Positions 30,868 through 43,848 of a stretch of 64,000 bases of DNA are shown piece after piece. The position numbers and the translations under genes are program-made. The notes beneath the pieces are model-generated. The model ran no database searches. It worked only from the letters and a program-made list of their open reading frames with translations, and had not been told where the DNA came from. Source of the stretch: Micropterus salmoides (lineage: Eukaryota > Chordata > Actinopteri > Centrarchiformes > Centrarchidae); NCBI RefSeq assembly GCF_014851395.1, contig NW_024040041.1, forward strand, positions 14,373,742 through 14,437,741, read 5' to 3'. Position 1 is the stretch's first letter, and each line of letters opens with the position of its first letter.

Positions 30868-31714
30868 GTGAGTCTTTTTTTTTTCTTTCCTTTTTTTAAA
30901 TTTTATTGAAAAAGTACAAAACATACAAACAAGTTAGGGAATGGGTAAACGGATCCAAGACAATGAGGAAAAACCTACAATGGTGGAAATGAAACCATAG
31001 CACACTCAAACATAGCAGCAGACAATGTAAGTTACAAACAGGAAAATATATGTAAATAGATGCTTAAAGAAAAAAAAAGAGCAAGATGAGACACTAAAAA
31101 AGCAAGGATTGAGATATAGATGAGAGCAGGTTTTTTGCCTTTCTGTTCATTATAACCATGGCTTTCAGCGACTTGAAGTAGTTGATAAAAGAACATATGA
31201 ATACAGTAAAAGAGGGAGTACTGCCTTTCCACTTACAAGAATGTATGTGATATTTACCCAAATTAACAAGATTCATGGTATCCGAAATATGTGCATCCAA
31301 ATTGTCCATAAAATAAATAAATATTGTATACAAAAGAAGGTAGTTTTTAAATTTTTAAGAACAGCTAATCATGGACATCAGACCAAAAAGAGGGTGTAAG
31401 GGCAGTTGAAAGACAAATGGTTAATGGTTTCAGCCTCTAAAGAACAAAAGATGCAAAGCTCCACCTCAAATTTAAATCTTTTGTTTAAAAGGTCACTAAC
31501 AGGGTATATTGCTGTTATTATTTTAAAGTGCGTTTCCTTCACTTTAGGAGAAATAGGACATGAAAGGTAAAAGGAAAATGACTGTCTCCTTAAGGGAACC
31601 TCAATATTATCACGTACAGAGCATGAATGAAAGTCCCCAAAGTTTTGGATTTAAAAACCAGACTGATTGTTTTGTTATTGCATTTTTTGTCCATCAGTGG
31701 GACATCACCAACTT

Positions 31715-34579
31715 TTAAGGAAGTTGAATGACCCTGATGTTCCATAATAGAGAATTATGTGGTGAAATATTGTGAGTAAATATCATTTTTCCAAAATGTA
31801 GTGCTTGTTTGTGGAAATCAGACATCCTTACAGGAATTTTGGGCATATAATAATCACATTTCAACAGGAAAACAATCCCTCCAACCTTATTAAATATTTT
31901 GTTAGGGATATGGTACCATATAGATTCAGGTTGCGAAAACCATTTGACTCTAAACACCGCAATTAGATTCGAATTCCATGGCCCTATGACCCCCGTTTTC
32001 ATAGTCCCTGACTAACTGAGATTTGCGTAGGTAATGAGTTTTGTTCCTCCATATAAACTTAAATATTATGGAGTTGGATGACCTAATAGCTTTAGACGGA
32101 GTGTATAGTGAATGGCATGGGTAGATAAGCCTAGATAACCCTTCAGCTTTGGATAGAAGAATTCGACCTAATAAGGATAGGTAACGTGTAAGCCAATGAT
32201 TTAAGGATTTCTGAGCAGCATGTAGTCTGGGAAAAAATATTCAGAGCTTCTCTGTTTTGCATTTTTTTTGTTATTACTATGCCAAGGTATTTGACTTCAG
32301 CTTTGACCAGGATGTTGGCTATGCTGCTAAGCTCGTTATTATGGACAGCCAAAAGTTCACATTTTCTAAGGTTTAGAGTCAGACCAGATGCTTTAGTGAA
32401 AATACTTATTTTATCAATAGCTTTTGAAACCATATTCTTGTTTTTTAAAAACACTGCTGTATCATCAGCAAATTGACTGATTATCAGTTCCTTCCCCAAT
32501 ATTTCAATACCTTGGATGCCTGAGGAGTTTTTGAGGTGTATCGCCATCAATTACACAGCTAAGATAAATAAAAGAGGACTAATTGGGAAACCCTGCCGAA
32601 TACCCCGATTAACTGGAAAACTCATTGAGAAGCCATGACTGAGGGATATACAACTGTTTATGTCGTTATAGAGCATTTTAATAACTCCACAAAAACTGTG
32701 GCCAAAGCCAAACATTTCCAATGCTTTGAGCAGAAAGGGGTGTTCTAAGGTATCGAAGGCTTTGAAAAAATCTAAGAATAAAATGAAACTATTGTGTGGG
32801 ATCAGTGAGTTATAGTCAAGAATATCTAAGACTAAACGAATATGGTTGTGGATATTTCTCCCTTTGATAAATGCAGAATGTGTTTCATCAATTATTTTGA
32901 TAAGCCCTTTCTTGAGTCTATTTGCATAAACATGAGCTAAGAGTTTATAATCCCCACAAAGGAGTGTAATAGGCCTCCAGTTGTCCAAGGATAATTTATC
33001 TTTATTAGGTGATTAGGAGCGTGATTATCCCACGTTTCATAGTTGGCGACAGGGTAGAATTGCCTATGCATTCTTTGAAGGCATTGTAAATCAGATCTCG
33101 TATCCCAGTCCAAAAATGCTTATAAAACTCCGTAGTGAGGCCATCTGCACCTGGAGACTTTCCATTAGGCATCTGAGAAATAGCTGTGTCCAATTCTGTT
33201 AAAGAGATTGCATTTTCTGTAAGAGCTAGAAAATCTTCATCTATCTTTGGGGTCGAGTCCTTTAACAAATTGAGGAAATAGGTTGTATCTTGATTAGAGT
33301 ATTTGGAGCTATAAAGAGTCCTATAGAAAGTATAAATGTGATTGTCTGAGTGAAGATCAAGATATGATTGACAATCATCAACATACAGCTTATGTACTGC
33401 CTTCTTGGCTTGTCTATTTTTTTCCAAATTAAAAAAGTAAGAGGAATTCTTTTCCCCATCTTCAATCCATCTCGCCCTTGAGCGGATAAATGCACCTTCA
33501 ACTTTTTTTTTATAAAGATCATCTAGCTCCAGCTGCAGCTGATGGAGTTCTAAATTTTTCTCTTCGTTAAGAGAGGTCTGGTTAGATCTGATGTCCAGTT
33601 GTTGCTTTCTTCTCAGACTGGCCAAATTCGTACCTTCTTGAATGCCAATAATCCTGACATTATATTTGAACCACTCCCATTTGTTCATTGGAGATAGATG
33701 ATCTAGTAACTTAACCTCACTAATCAGAGGTAAGATCCTGTTATTAAAATAATAATTTTTCAACAGATTACTGTTGAATTTCCAGTGGAACAGTTTACGG
33801 TGTGGTAAGTTGTTACTAGATAAGATAGACAGAGTAATTACACAGTGGTCCGTTTGGGGAGAAGGACAGATATCGCAATCAGAGGACAAATCAGACAGGT
33901 TGCTTGATATTAACCAGAAGTCCATTCTAGAGCACTGGGTTCGACTTGTTGTTACTCCATGTGTATTGTTTTTTCTCTGGATTCAATTTACGCCAAATAT
34001 CAACAAGATCAATTGATTTAGAAAAGTCAGCTATTTGAATGCGTGAGAGACAAAACGTGTAGGAAATCTGTCTTGCCATTCATCTGGGACCACATTAAAG
34101 TCACCAGCAACAATGACCTTTTCTGTAGAGTAAATATTCTTCCATTCGTCAATCTTGGTACCTAAAGTATCAATCAATCTCTTATTTCTGGCTCGATTAT
34201 TAAAACCATATATATTGACCAGAATATAGTTGCAAAAATTTAGTTCAATAGTGACCATAAGCCAATGTTCCTCAGTATCACCTTTGTGGTCAATAATACT
34301 ACCATCAAATTGATTTAATAAAATTGCCACACCTTCTGAATTTGAATTACCATGAGAAAGGAATATGTTGCCACAGTCCCATTGGGATTTCCAGAAATTA
34401 GTATCATTATCGATAGAATGTGTCTCTTGTAAGAAAAAACAGTTTACTTTTGGTTGCTCCTTACAAAAAAGAAAAATTGCCTTACGCTTTGTGCTATTTC
34501 TTAAACCTCTAACATTTAAAGATAACAAAGAGAACATACAGTATTGGTTGAGTGTGTTCACAAACTTAACGCAGGACAA
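31715..34579 (-). pseudogene. L1-like ORF2: endonuclease and reverse transcriptase, broken
   Basis: The endonuclease begins near 34579 (SLNVRGLRNSTKRKAIF, FLQETHS, EGVAILLNQFDG, VAGDFNVV), the APE-type pattern. The RT follows in three frames: a linker (SPGADGLTTEFYKHFW at about 33110-33160), NWRPITLLCGDYKLLAHVYA, SAFIKGRNIHNHIRLVLD, FILFLDFFKAFDTLEHPFL, RGIRQGFPISPLLF, and the catalytic SQFADDTAVF near 32450. ORF2 copies its own RNA at a nicked target site. It is split by stops or frameshifts at about 34020, 33000 and 32550. Confidence 0.85.
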
Positions 34580-34996
34580 CTGTAGGAGATAACCTTCTCA
34601 AAACAGGTTAATAACCAGTCACTATTTAACCCCATTGACTGGCTGAGAAGAACAAAGTTTAAAACAACTCAACTGTCAAGACCAGAAAACACTTGTGTAC
34701 CATATGTTAAGTGTACAGGGACAGTCATTTAGGTCCAAGTAGGCCAAGCTAGAAGCTACATAAAAAATTGCAGCTATAACAGTTACAGAGTAAAGGCCTA
34801 CCTCCAACAGCTGGCAATATAACTAAGACGATGCTGTTCTTCAGTTGACCAGCCAGCGGCCGTCAATGACGGCATAACCATCCCGAAGGTAGGCTTTAAG
34901 TCCCTTTTTCCTGGCTTGCTCCACTTTTGGCCAGAGACGAGCATGGGCTTCCTTGCAGAAGTCTTCTCTAAAGCGTATTTTTAAGTCGTTGCAAAT

Positions 34997-35620
34997 CTAG
35001 GCATTTTTGGACATCTTCCAAACTTGATCGCGGACAGTTCTCATGGCAAACTGTAGTATGATCTGTCGAGGTCCGTCGGGTCTCACATTTTGACCCAACC
35101 TGTGCACAGTGTCCACCGTGTTCTGTAGATTTTCTGCTGGAAGGGGGACGACTTTGATCTTGATAACTTCTTCTCTGATGTTTTCTCTGTCTCTCTCGGG
35201 GACGGCGTTGAGTCGTAGCGACCATCTCCATTTATATCTTGCATGCTCCAGACACGATTCATGCAATGCTGCATTCTCCTTCTGCAACGAAGCTACCTGC
35301 TTCTTCTGGTTGTCCACATCCTCTACTATTCGTTTAACAACTTGCGTATTAGCGTCTACCGACTCTCTGATTTTAACAACAACGTCGGTATTTTCCTTAA
35401 GTTGCCATTCGAAGGCTTGGATATGGTCACTCTGAGCGTCAAACTTACGAGTCAGGTTTTGAATAGCGTTGAAGAGAACACTGTTGGAGATTTCCTCTAC
35501 CTGGCCAGAAGACTTTTTAATTTTCTTCGGGTTCTGGCTTTTCAGCAGCGTATGTTGTCTGTCTGGTCGTGGGCCTTGAGCAAAGATCTGGGACATTTCT
35601 TCATTGGTTTGTTCCATCAA
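34997..35620 (-). CDS. L1-like ORF1 protein, open frame
   Basis: A 207-residue frame with a central coiled-coil-rich region (IQAFEWQLKENTDVVVKIRE and VDNQKKQVASLQKENAALHE) followed by the RNA-binding-like region of L1 ORF1 (ARYKWRWSLRLNAVPERDRE, VDTVHRLGQ and RQIILQFAMRTVRDQVWK). ORF1p coats element RNA. The frame ends early in the C-terminal domain, so the product is probably truncated. It lies about 400 bases upstream of ORF2. Confidence 0.75.
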   Translation of the reverse strand: MMEQTNEEMSQIFAQGPRPDRQHTLLKSQNPKKIKKSSGQVEEISNSVLFNAIQNLTRKFDAQSDHIQAFEWQLKENTDVVVKIRESVDANTQVVKRIVEDVDNQKKQVASLQKENAALHESCLEHARYKWRWSLRLNAVPERDRENIREEVIKIKVVPLPAENLQNTVDTVHRLGQNVRPDGPRQIILQFAMRTVRDQVWKMSKNA

Positions 35621-36093
35621 ATCAATGTCTTCATCATCACATGCTTGCTGAAGAGCAGCAACGAGTAGCCATGATCATTGCTAGCTCCAGTCATAGCGAT
35701 ACAGTATAAGCTGAAGGAGGCAATTAAAAATGAAAATTAAAAATGGTCTAGCTTGCTGTAAATGCTATGTGCCCGAGGCCTGTGGCGTTGACTTATAGTT
35801 TTTTGATAGTTTGAAGGTTTTTTAAGAGTCAATTTCCATAGCCTGCAAAAAGTACGACCGCTGACTCTGCCATATTGGCACGCCCCCTGATACTGTAAGT
35901 CACACTGAAGCTTTTTTTTTTTCTCTTCCTTTATTGACAAAATTTACATACAAAGTGACATAGATCAAACCAGTGTATAATTAACAAGGGAACAGACAAG
36001 ATTGGAAGGTGATGTACACTAAAAATAAATAATAAATAAAGTAAATTAAATAAATTAAAAAGAGGTGGGAGAATAAGGAGCAAAGTAACAAAG

Positions 36094-39000
36094 CTAGGGA
36101 TTTTCGGTAAGGCTAAGGTCATCAACTAATTTAGAGAACTTAATAGCGTTCTTTTTCTTAATATGTTTAAAAGATGAAAAGTAAAGACACAGTTCCTTAT
36201 GAAAAATGTAGAAATTTGGCCTCGATTTCATGAATTTGTTTTTATGTATAAAAAACTTCCCGAGAATGATAATTGAATTGATAGCTAGGTCATGTAAGGG
36301 GTCTTTCAAAATTGTACCAAATATAACATTTTCCTTTGTTAGACTAGAAAAGTTTAAAACTTTAGGGAACAACCAATAATGCACATCTTCCCAGAAAGCA
36401 TTAGCAAAAATACATTCATAAAACAGATGCTCTGTAGTTTCAATGTGGTCATCACAGAATGTGCAGTTATTGTGATCCAAACCAAAACGACTTCTCAAAA
36501 ATTCAGCTGAGGGGTATATTCCATTCAGAACCTTAAAATGAACCTCCTTCGCTTTTGGTGCAATAGGAAATTTAAAAAATTTAGAACTTAGAGTCTCAGC
36601 CTCTTTTTTAGAGAAAATTAGAAAAATGGAATTTCTGTGGAAAGAAGGTGGATATAATTCTCTAATGTTTGCCTGATAATGAAGTTTGGTAATTTTATAT
36701 TTATGAAATTGTGATCATTCACCAAAAGCGAAGGGAGATTAGGTTTCACAGTATTTTGAGATTAATTATATAATCGATGCAATTACAGCTTGAGGAATTG
36801 CCTTGACAACCTTGGCATACTGACCTCTGTCGAAAAGCTTAAATTTGGAACCAGTCCTCAAATGACAGAATGTTACCTGTACTGTCCAATAAGTCCATCA
36901 CAGACCATATTCCTTTTTCTAGCCAAAGTGGGAAAAATATGAATTTATTTTTAAGTAACACATACCTGCAATTCCATATAGGGGTGTTGTGAGGAGTAAA
37001 ATTATGTTTGTATATCTGTATATCTATATTTGTGTATCTCCAATACAGTAAAACTTGTTGATGAAACGAGGATAAATTGACAGGGAGCTTTTTTAGATCA
37101 AAGTCACATTGAAGAAGGAAATCAATGCCTCCTACCTTCATAAAAATTTTACTGGGAATATGAAACCAGAATTGTTTTTCGGGAATTAAAAAAGACCTTC
37201 ACCAGTTTGTTTTAATAGTATCGTTAATGCACTCAATATCAATAGCCTTAAGTCCACCTTCTTCATATTCTTTAACTATAGTGCCTTTCTTAATATAGTG
37301 GGTTTTCTTTTTCCAGATATAATTGAAAATAGCTTGGTCTATGGCTTTTATTGCATTTTTAGGAAGCGATAAGGAGTAGGCTGGGTAGATGAATCGAGAA
37401 ATGCTCTCCATTTTTGTAAGAAAAATTCTGCCTATAATAGAAATATCTCTTTGAGACCAGGAGTTTAAATAAGATTTGCATTTATCCAGATTATTCCAAA
37501 TATTAAGATTATCAAGCGAGTTCTTATCCTTAGTAATGTGTATCCCTAGGTATTTAACAGCTGATTTTACAGGGAAATTACGAACTGATGTAAGGGTGGG
37601 ATTGTGAATCGGAAAAACCTCACATTTATTAAGGTTTAATTTTAAGCCAGATGCTTTCGAGAAGAAATGAACTGTGTGAAGAACCTTAGGAATTTGGTCA
37701 CTGTCTTTCATAAATATAGTCGTGTCATCAGTTGGCTGATAGTTAGTTGTTTGTCTAGCACTGTTAATTTTTCGAAATGTTAATGTTTAACCAGAATGGA
37801 AAGTATTTCTGCTGCAGCGATGAAGCAGAAATACTGAAGCAGAGGGGAGATGGGGCAGCCTTGTTTAATGCCTTTCTCAATAGGAAACCTTGGAGATACA
37901 CCTTGTGGTAACAACACAGTACTATTAGTGTCTTTATACAGTAATTTCACTATATTTTGAAATTTTTCACCAAAACCAAATTGTTCTAGGGTACGAAACA
38001 TAAATTGGTGTTCAATAATATCAAACGCTTTGAAAAAGTCAAGAAAAAGGATAAAACCATCGTCCTCGATTAAGTTATTGTAATCAAGTAAGTCAAGTAC
38101 AAGTCGTATGTTATTGTGAATTGATCGTCCTTTTATGAACCCAGATGATTGAGTGATACCAATTTTTAGTCTGTTAGCGTAGATATGAGTTAAGATTTTA
38201 TAGTCTAGTATAATGTTGAAACAGAGGTCTTTCAGATGTTCCCAGAAGTGTCTATATAAGTTACTTGTTAGACCATCTGAACCTGGAGACTTGTCAAAGG
38301 ATAAACATTTCAAGGCATTTTCAACTTCAGTCCATTCTGATTCCAGCATCACATACATCTTTAAAACACCATTCTTTAGTGAGCTCGAAGAAAGCATCAG
38401 CAGCTGTACATGAATAAGAGGAAGAGTACAATTTACTGTAAAACTGAAATATTTCCTTAGAGATCTTATTAGGATCCGTACATTCTTGGTTTTCAATTAA
38501 TAGAGTTTTTATAGTATTTTGTTCTTGTCTCTTTCTCTCCAATCTACAGAAATAGGCAGAACTCCTTTCACCCTCCTCTATCCACTTCGCTCTCGACCTG
38601 ATATATGCTCCTTTAGTCTTATTAATGTAAATGCTGTCCAGTGAAGACTGCATGAAGGATCAGTTTTTGTTTGTCATCTACAGTTAACATAGGTTTATTA
38701 CAAATTTTGTTGATTTCCTTTACAATTTCCATTTCCCCTTCTTTACTAGCTCTGCTTAATTTTTTGCTGTTTGAAATGGTGATTTGATGTACCTTGTATT
38801 TTAAGAATTCCCATTTCTCCCTATAATTTGTTAAGTTGCAATCTTTATGAATATCACTGATTACTACTAAAATAATTTCTTGACAGAATGGTTCATATTT
38901 AAGAAGGCTTGAATTGAACTTCCAATACCCTTTATTCCTTTGACTTGGATTTGTAGGAGTAAGAATAAGTTTAATCAAGGAGTGATCTGTTAAAGGTGCA

Positions 39001-39560
39001 GTGGAGATTGTGGAATTGGTCTCCAATTTAGACCCAGTATCTGACAGAAGCCAGAAATCTAATCTAGATTTAACTGAACCATCTGATTTGAACCAAGTAA
39101 AGGTTTGGCTATCAGGGTTAAGCGTGCGCCATACATCTCTTAGTAGAAATATATTAAAAAACTCAAGTAAAATAGGGTTGTAATGGTGCCCCTGATATTT
39201 TGAAAGGATTTCTATCAAGCCACTCATCAATCACCATATTAAAATCTCCTCCAAATACATAATCGACTTCAACCACACAAATTATCCAGTGACCATAAGC
39301 ATCCTTCTTGGTAGTTACCACCTTCCCAGGAAAATTATTTGAGTATGGCGACACCTGCTGACCTATTTGTGCCATGGCTAAAGACTATTTTGTCTCCCCA
39401 CTGATTTGACCAGAACTTTTCATCTGTGTTGTTAGAGTGAGTTTCTTTAAGAAGATAGAACTGTGCTTTTTCATTTTTACAAAACAAGAAAGTTGATTTC
39501 CTTTTTATAGAATCTCGTAACCCCCTAGCATTAAGTGAAACAAAGGATAATGTGGATTTC
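36094..39560 (-). pseudogene. L1-like ORF2 of copy 2, broken
   Basis: The endonuclease is split (GGDFNMVIDEWLDRNP around 39200, earlier part near 39400-39540). The RT has LSFDKSPGSDGLTSNLYRHF, SSGFIKGRSIHNNIRLVLDL, FILFLDFFKAFDIIEHQFM and KGIKQGCPISPLLQYF at 37780-38496, then VKYLGIHITKDKNSL and IFNYIWKKK at 37199-37711. The FADD segment falls in a frameshifted gap near 37720-37790. The C-terminus has a HNNCTFCDDHIETTEHLFYEC zinc-finger-like cluster at 36380-36470, typical of L1-type ORF2 ends. Confidence 0.83.
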
Positions 39561-40073
39561 AGAAAAGAGAAAATAGAAAAAAAAAGTAAGACAAAAATAG
39601 GGAAAAAAGTTTAGTTGTATGAAGCCCCTGTCAGCAAGGAATATATACTGTGAACACCTGTAATTACCTGTACTCAACCAATGTCGAAATATTGAAACTT
39701 CTTATTCTTAAATTGTAAAGTGTATCAAAATATATCTATGGCAGCTTAACTTTAACCACCTTAATCTAAATTTGCAAATAACAAAAATAAACTTTCATAA
39801 AAATGTTGACTTTGAAGTGCATGCCTTCAATTGAGAGGAGGTATTCAACAGTCTAGTGTAAACATAACTTAAAATACTTTCCCCCTTCTCTTTAACATTT
39901 TATGGTGAATCAGGTTTGTTTTCTTTTAAACTGCACAGCAATATATGCACCTTTTTGTAAAGTGAACAATGTTCAAATGTCTGAGTTGCAAATATTAGTA
40001 AACCCCTCCTGGGATGAGACTCTCAACGATGTGAGAGCATGAAGAGGGTGACATGTTTTAGATTTAACTTTAT

Positions 40074-41366
40074 CTAGTCTGGAGTAACCCTGTTACCGTT
40101 GATGTAGCCCACATGTCCTCTGTAGTAGACATTCTTCCCTGCCGCTCTGGCTTGCTCCATCTTCGGCCATGCAGCAGCGCGTGCCTCTCTATCAGCTTTA
40201 CAGAAGTCCTGTTTGAAGTGGATTCCGATATTTTTGCAGACCTTGGAGTTTTTGGACAGTTTCCAGATGGCATCAAGGTGATGCCTCATGGCGAACTGGA
40301 TGATGCTCTGTCGGGGTCTCCCTTCTTCTCGTCTTCCGAGGCGGTGAACAGTATCGACCACCCATCGATGAGGCCCACTGCAGAGCGATTTCAGACAGAA
40401 TACTGATGATTACGTCTCGGGTGTGCTCATCGTCTTTTTCTTTCAGGCCATGTATTTTGAGGTTCCAGCGCCTCTTGTATCGCTCTAACTCTGTTACTCT
40501 TTCCTTTAGTTCCTCGTTTTCTTTAAAAATATGGGGTGTCACGATCGTGGTGTGGAGGCAGGTTGGAGGACCAAAACGCAGGACACAGAGCGGAGCAGGT
40601 ATAGTTCAACGAAGGGTTTTAATATAACCAAAAGCGAGCACACTTACAGGTGAGTGGCTGAATAAGAGAAATCCAAAATCCAAAATTACAGGGAGACGAG
40701 ACAAGACAAGCAAGGCTGGTTACAGGCAGGCAGAGAGTGCGCGCACACACACACACACGACAGACTGGGGGGTAACATGAACAATGACCGGACAAGGACA
40801 AGACAGAAACACCAGGTATATATACACAGGGACTAACGAGCAGGGCGGGAGCAACACAGGTGACAGACATGAGACTAACGAGGCACAGGCAGGGAGAGAG
40901 AGCAGAGGAAAACAGAGAGACTTGACATGACAAGCAGACTATATAACAGATACTGGACACTAGACAGGACAGAACCCAAAACTCAACATACTAAGGCAGA
41001 TACTAAACTCAAAAGTGCAACACAAAGGATGGCCAACCGGCAGAGCGTGACACGGGGCATTTCTTTTTCCACCGCTTGTATTTTCTCTTTCCATTCTTTG
41101 ATGTCAGAGGCGTTCATCTCCACAAGTTTGGCAATGTTGGCCACCGTGATGGAGTTCTCCCTTAACTGCTCACCGAAATTATCAATTTTGGTGGTTAGCT
41201 TTTCTATAGCTTGGACCAGGGTTGTATGTGGGATTTCTTTCGTCTTTTGGGGCATTTTTATCTTTGCAGGAGGTGTTGCGACTTTCGTTGGGGTAACAGG
41301 GGGATTTTTCCTCTTACCGGCGTTGTTGGTCGACGTTTCCATCGGCGTGTAGTCGTGGTCACTCAT
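40074..41366 (-). pseudogene. L1-like ORF1 of copy 2, split by solo LTR
   Basis: The N-terminal piece (41366 down to about 41060) begins MSDHDYTPMETSTNNAGKRK and includes a short coiled coil (LVQAIEKLTTKIDNFGEQLR). The C-terminal piece continues after the LTR with ELKERVTELERYKRRWNLKI, HGLKEKDDEHTRD, VDTVHRLGRREEGRPRQ and IQFAMRHHLDAIWKLSKNSK, the RNA-binding-domain pattern of ORF1. The reading is interrupted by the solo LTR at 40537-41052 and by a frame break near 40360. Confidence 0.8.
40537..41052 (-). mobile_element. Solo LTR in L1-like ORF1
   Basis: Starts TGTCACG and ends CGTGACA with GGGG on both sides (TGGGG at 40532, CGGGG at 41053), as expected for an LTR with a 4-5 bp target duplication. 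Its minus strand is a diverged match to the 48046-48573 LTR (shared CCTCTGCTCTCTCTC, CTCGTTAG and GCTCCCGCCCTGCTCGTT tracts). No internal region remains, so it arose by LTR-LTR recombination. Confidence 0.8.
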
Positions 41367-41609
41367 GTTTGTTAGGCTCGAATCTGCACTTAGGCTAGCA
41401 CCCGCTTTCCCGCTCAGAATGTTCGGTCAAAGTTATTTGAGGGCTCAACTTCTATTTCACAGCAGTGCACTTTCCAAAAGTCTGCTTTACTATTTTAAAT
41501 TTGTTCGACTGTTAATACAATGTTTTTTAGGTAAATTTCGGGGCAATTGAGCAAGAGCTTACAATGTGCAGCCTGTCCGGTCCGCCATCTTGCCGGTTTG
41601 TCTCACACA

Positions 41610-43520
41610 CACGCCCACCTCTATGGCGGGTGGATAGTGCCACGGATAATCTACCAAAGGAGACTGTCGTGTGACAGCTACGTGTGTGGATAGGCTACTC
41701 CGTCGCCAGTGCAAAACGTTGTTGATAAGCCTGTCAGGCTTGTTTTTTTTACAGAACTAATTCTTCTTTTTTCTTTTTTTTATTGGCGGTTGGAAAACTA
41801 GCCGAGAGGTGCATTAGTGCCACCAACTGGACTGGAGTGTGGAACCAGAGATTATTTTCAATACAAGGAGTACAGGCCTACATGCTCCAGCCTTTTTGTC
41901 ATTAAAAGTGTTGCTGTAAAATTCTATTTTACACAGAAATTTAAAAGGAGGGTAATCTAATGGAAATAATATTTATCCAAGATATTAATCAACTTAATTT
42001 TGTAGGTTATGTCAGCTGAGAAGTTTACAACAGAAACTTCAATTCAAAAACTCAATTGTGGGTTTTACTTAATTAAATATTACATTGAGTGTGTTTTTAC
42101 ATTTATTTGTTAATAGACTATAGCTCTAACTTCAAAAATATAACTGAAGTAGTATATAGTTTAATCAAGGAAACTAAAAAAAAAAAAAGTAAAATATCTC
42201 TTTCAACAAAAAGGTCTCCAACATGGTCACATACTCTGCTGTACTTTGCTGAAGATGATTAATTTTCTTGACGATTTAATTAAAATTAAAGCAATGTGAA
42301 TGATGGAAGAAATACACTCCTGAGGAAAATATATATATATATATATATAACCGGTAATATTTGTAATTTAATTGAGTAGCCTATAGGCCATGAAGTTATG
42401 CTATATTGTTGTATTATAGATTTCAGGGACAACTTGAAGTTCTAGCCTCCCATCTTTAATTTTTAACTGGCATGATGTTTACTTTTGGGTCTATTCTGTA
42501 GATTAAAATTATTCTTTTATCATTTACTTTGTGTACCCAACTATCATTTATAATATAAAAAATAGACCAACACCAAGCTACATGTTTTATTTACATCAAT
42601 GTTTTACTCATATTTGATGCTGCCATAAATGTTTTGTTTTTCAATGGTTAACCATTTTAAAAACACAGCTTGAGCGGCAGTTTAATTGAGTGGTGGCGCA
42701 GCAAATTCAAACATGAAAACCAATCAAAAGCATCAGAACAGCAACAAACCTTACTAAACAACTGTGGCTGGAAATGGCAAAGGAAGACAATGTGCACATG
42801 AAATACACTCAAAGCAACAAAATGAATATTATTCAACATTTAGCCAAGCTTTTTAAAGAAAATATTCAGATGGCATCTTAAACATTTTCATAAGAAATTG
42901 TGATTTAATTACATATTTTACCAATCAGCCTAACTGTAACAGATAACACTTACATTTATTTTGTAATTAAATTATTTGACTAAATTGCATGTAAGTAGTT
43001 ACTCCCCAACACTGCCTGTATGTTTGTCTACAGTTGAACATTAAATGGTGCTCTTCTTGGTATAGATTCATGGGAGCTTTATATTTATATGAGCATTAAC
43101 AATAAACTATGCAGAGTGGTAAATTACGTTTGTATCATTGTATAATAGTATGCTGGTTTCTCTTAGTGTAGCATCCCGATGGAAAATTAAGAACTTCACT
43201 GAGGGTCTTAAGATTTTTAATTTGGTGTCTTGTACTTCAACAACAATGTAATTGCTAAAAAAAAAAAAGTGCAGACATAAGGCAACATAGTATCTTATAA
43301 CGCCTTTAGGATTACATTGATTAGTAACACATTAGCATGATCAAACTAATCCAAATCATTATGCTGAAATATACATTTAAAATACATTGTTGCCAATAAA
43401 ATAACCAAAGGCAAATGCCTATAACAAATAATAATAGAAACTGAATAAGCATGAAACAGCTGTAATACTTCAATGATTAATTTTATAAGTAACTGTAGGC
43501 CTAATACAATCATTTTCACA
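41610..43520. other. AT-rich stretch, left part of Harbinger region
   Basis: Contains an (AT)n run at 42331-42350 and homopolymers but no V or protein-domain signal. Part of it may be non-coding sequence of the Harbinger element whose genes lie at 43531-45213; its left terminal repeat was not found. Confidence 0.4.
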
Positions 43521-43530
43521 TTGTGGGGAA

Positions 43531-43848
43531 GTGAAAGCATTATCTTCTTCAGTGGAATTTTATAGGACAGTGAATCCAAACAACAAAGCACAACACAGGC
43601 AGAGTTCAGAGTTTCCAGTTGCCACAAGAATAAAAGCATTTAACACATGCTGTACAAAAAATGACTTGAATTCACTCAATAAAGTTCAGACTCAGACACT
43701 TCTTGAAAAAGAAATTGTTAGAGTGGAGGCTGAAACAAAGAAATTACAGGCCGAGCAGGAAAAGCTGGAACTTGAAAAACAAAAAAATATCATTAGAAAT
43801 ACAGTTGCTCCAACAACAGATAAGCAGGTCATCTTCGCCTATTTCTGA
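43531..43848 (+). mobile_element. Harbinger accessory protein C-terminal exon (probable)
   Basis: An open frame facing the transposase. Residues about 55-95 form a charged helix (EKEIVRVEAETKKLQAEQEK then LELEKQKN), the usual end of the Myb/SANT-like accessory protein that helps the Harbinger transposase bind DNA and enter the nucleus. The Myb domain itself is not visible upstream, so this is a terminal exon or a truncated gene. Assignment rests on the convergent position and the helix, not on a diagnostic motif. Confidence 0.5.

Larger units (their letters stand above)
30870..35905 (-). mobile_element. L1-like LINE, near full length, copy 1
   Basis: A minus-strand non-LTR retrotransposon of about 5 kb: 3' T-rich end (poly-A on its own strand) at 30876-30900, decayed ORF2 at 31715-34579, ORF1 at 34997-35620 and a 5' end near 35890 with a GCCATATTGGCACGCCCCC segment. 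Many frame breaks make it inactive. A related element (copy 2) lies directly upstream in the same orientation, its tail starting at 35906. Confidence 0.85.
35906..41605 (-). mobile_element. L1-like LINE, near full length, copy 2
   Basis: The second minus-strand L1-like element: tail at 35909-35930, broken ORF2 at 36094-39560, ORF1 in two pieces at 40074-40542 and 40983-41366, and a GC-rich 5' end (GTCCGCCATCTTGCCGG) near 41600. A 516-bp solo LTR interrupts ORF1. Copy 2 has the same architecture as copy 1 but is clearly diverged in sequence. Confidence 0.85.
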
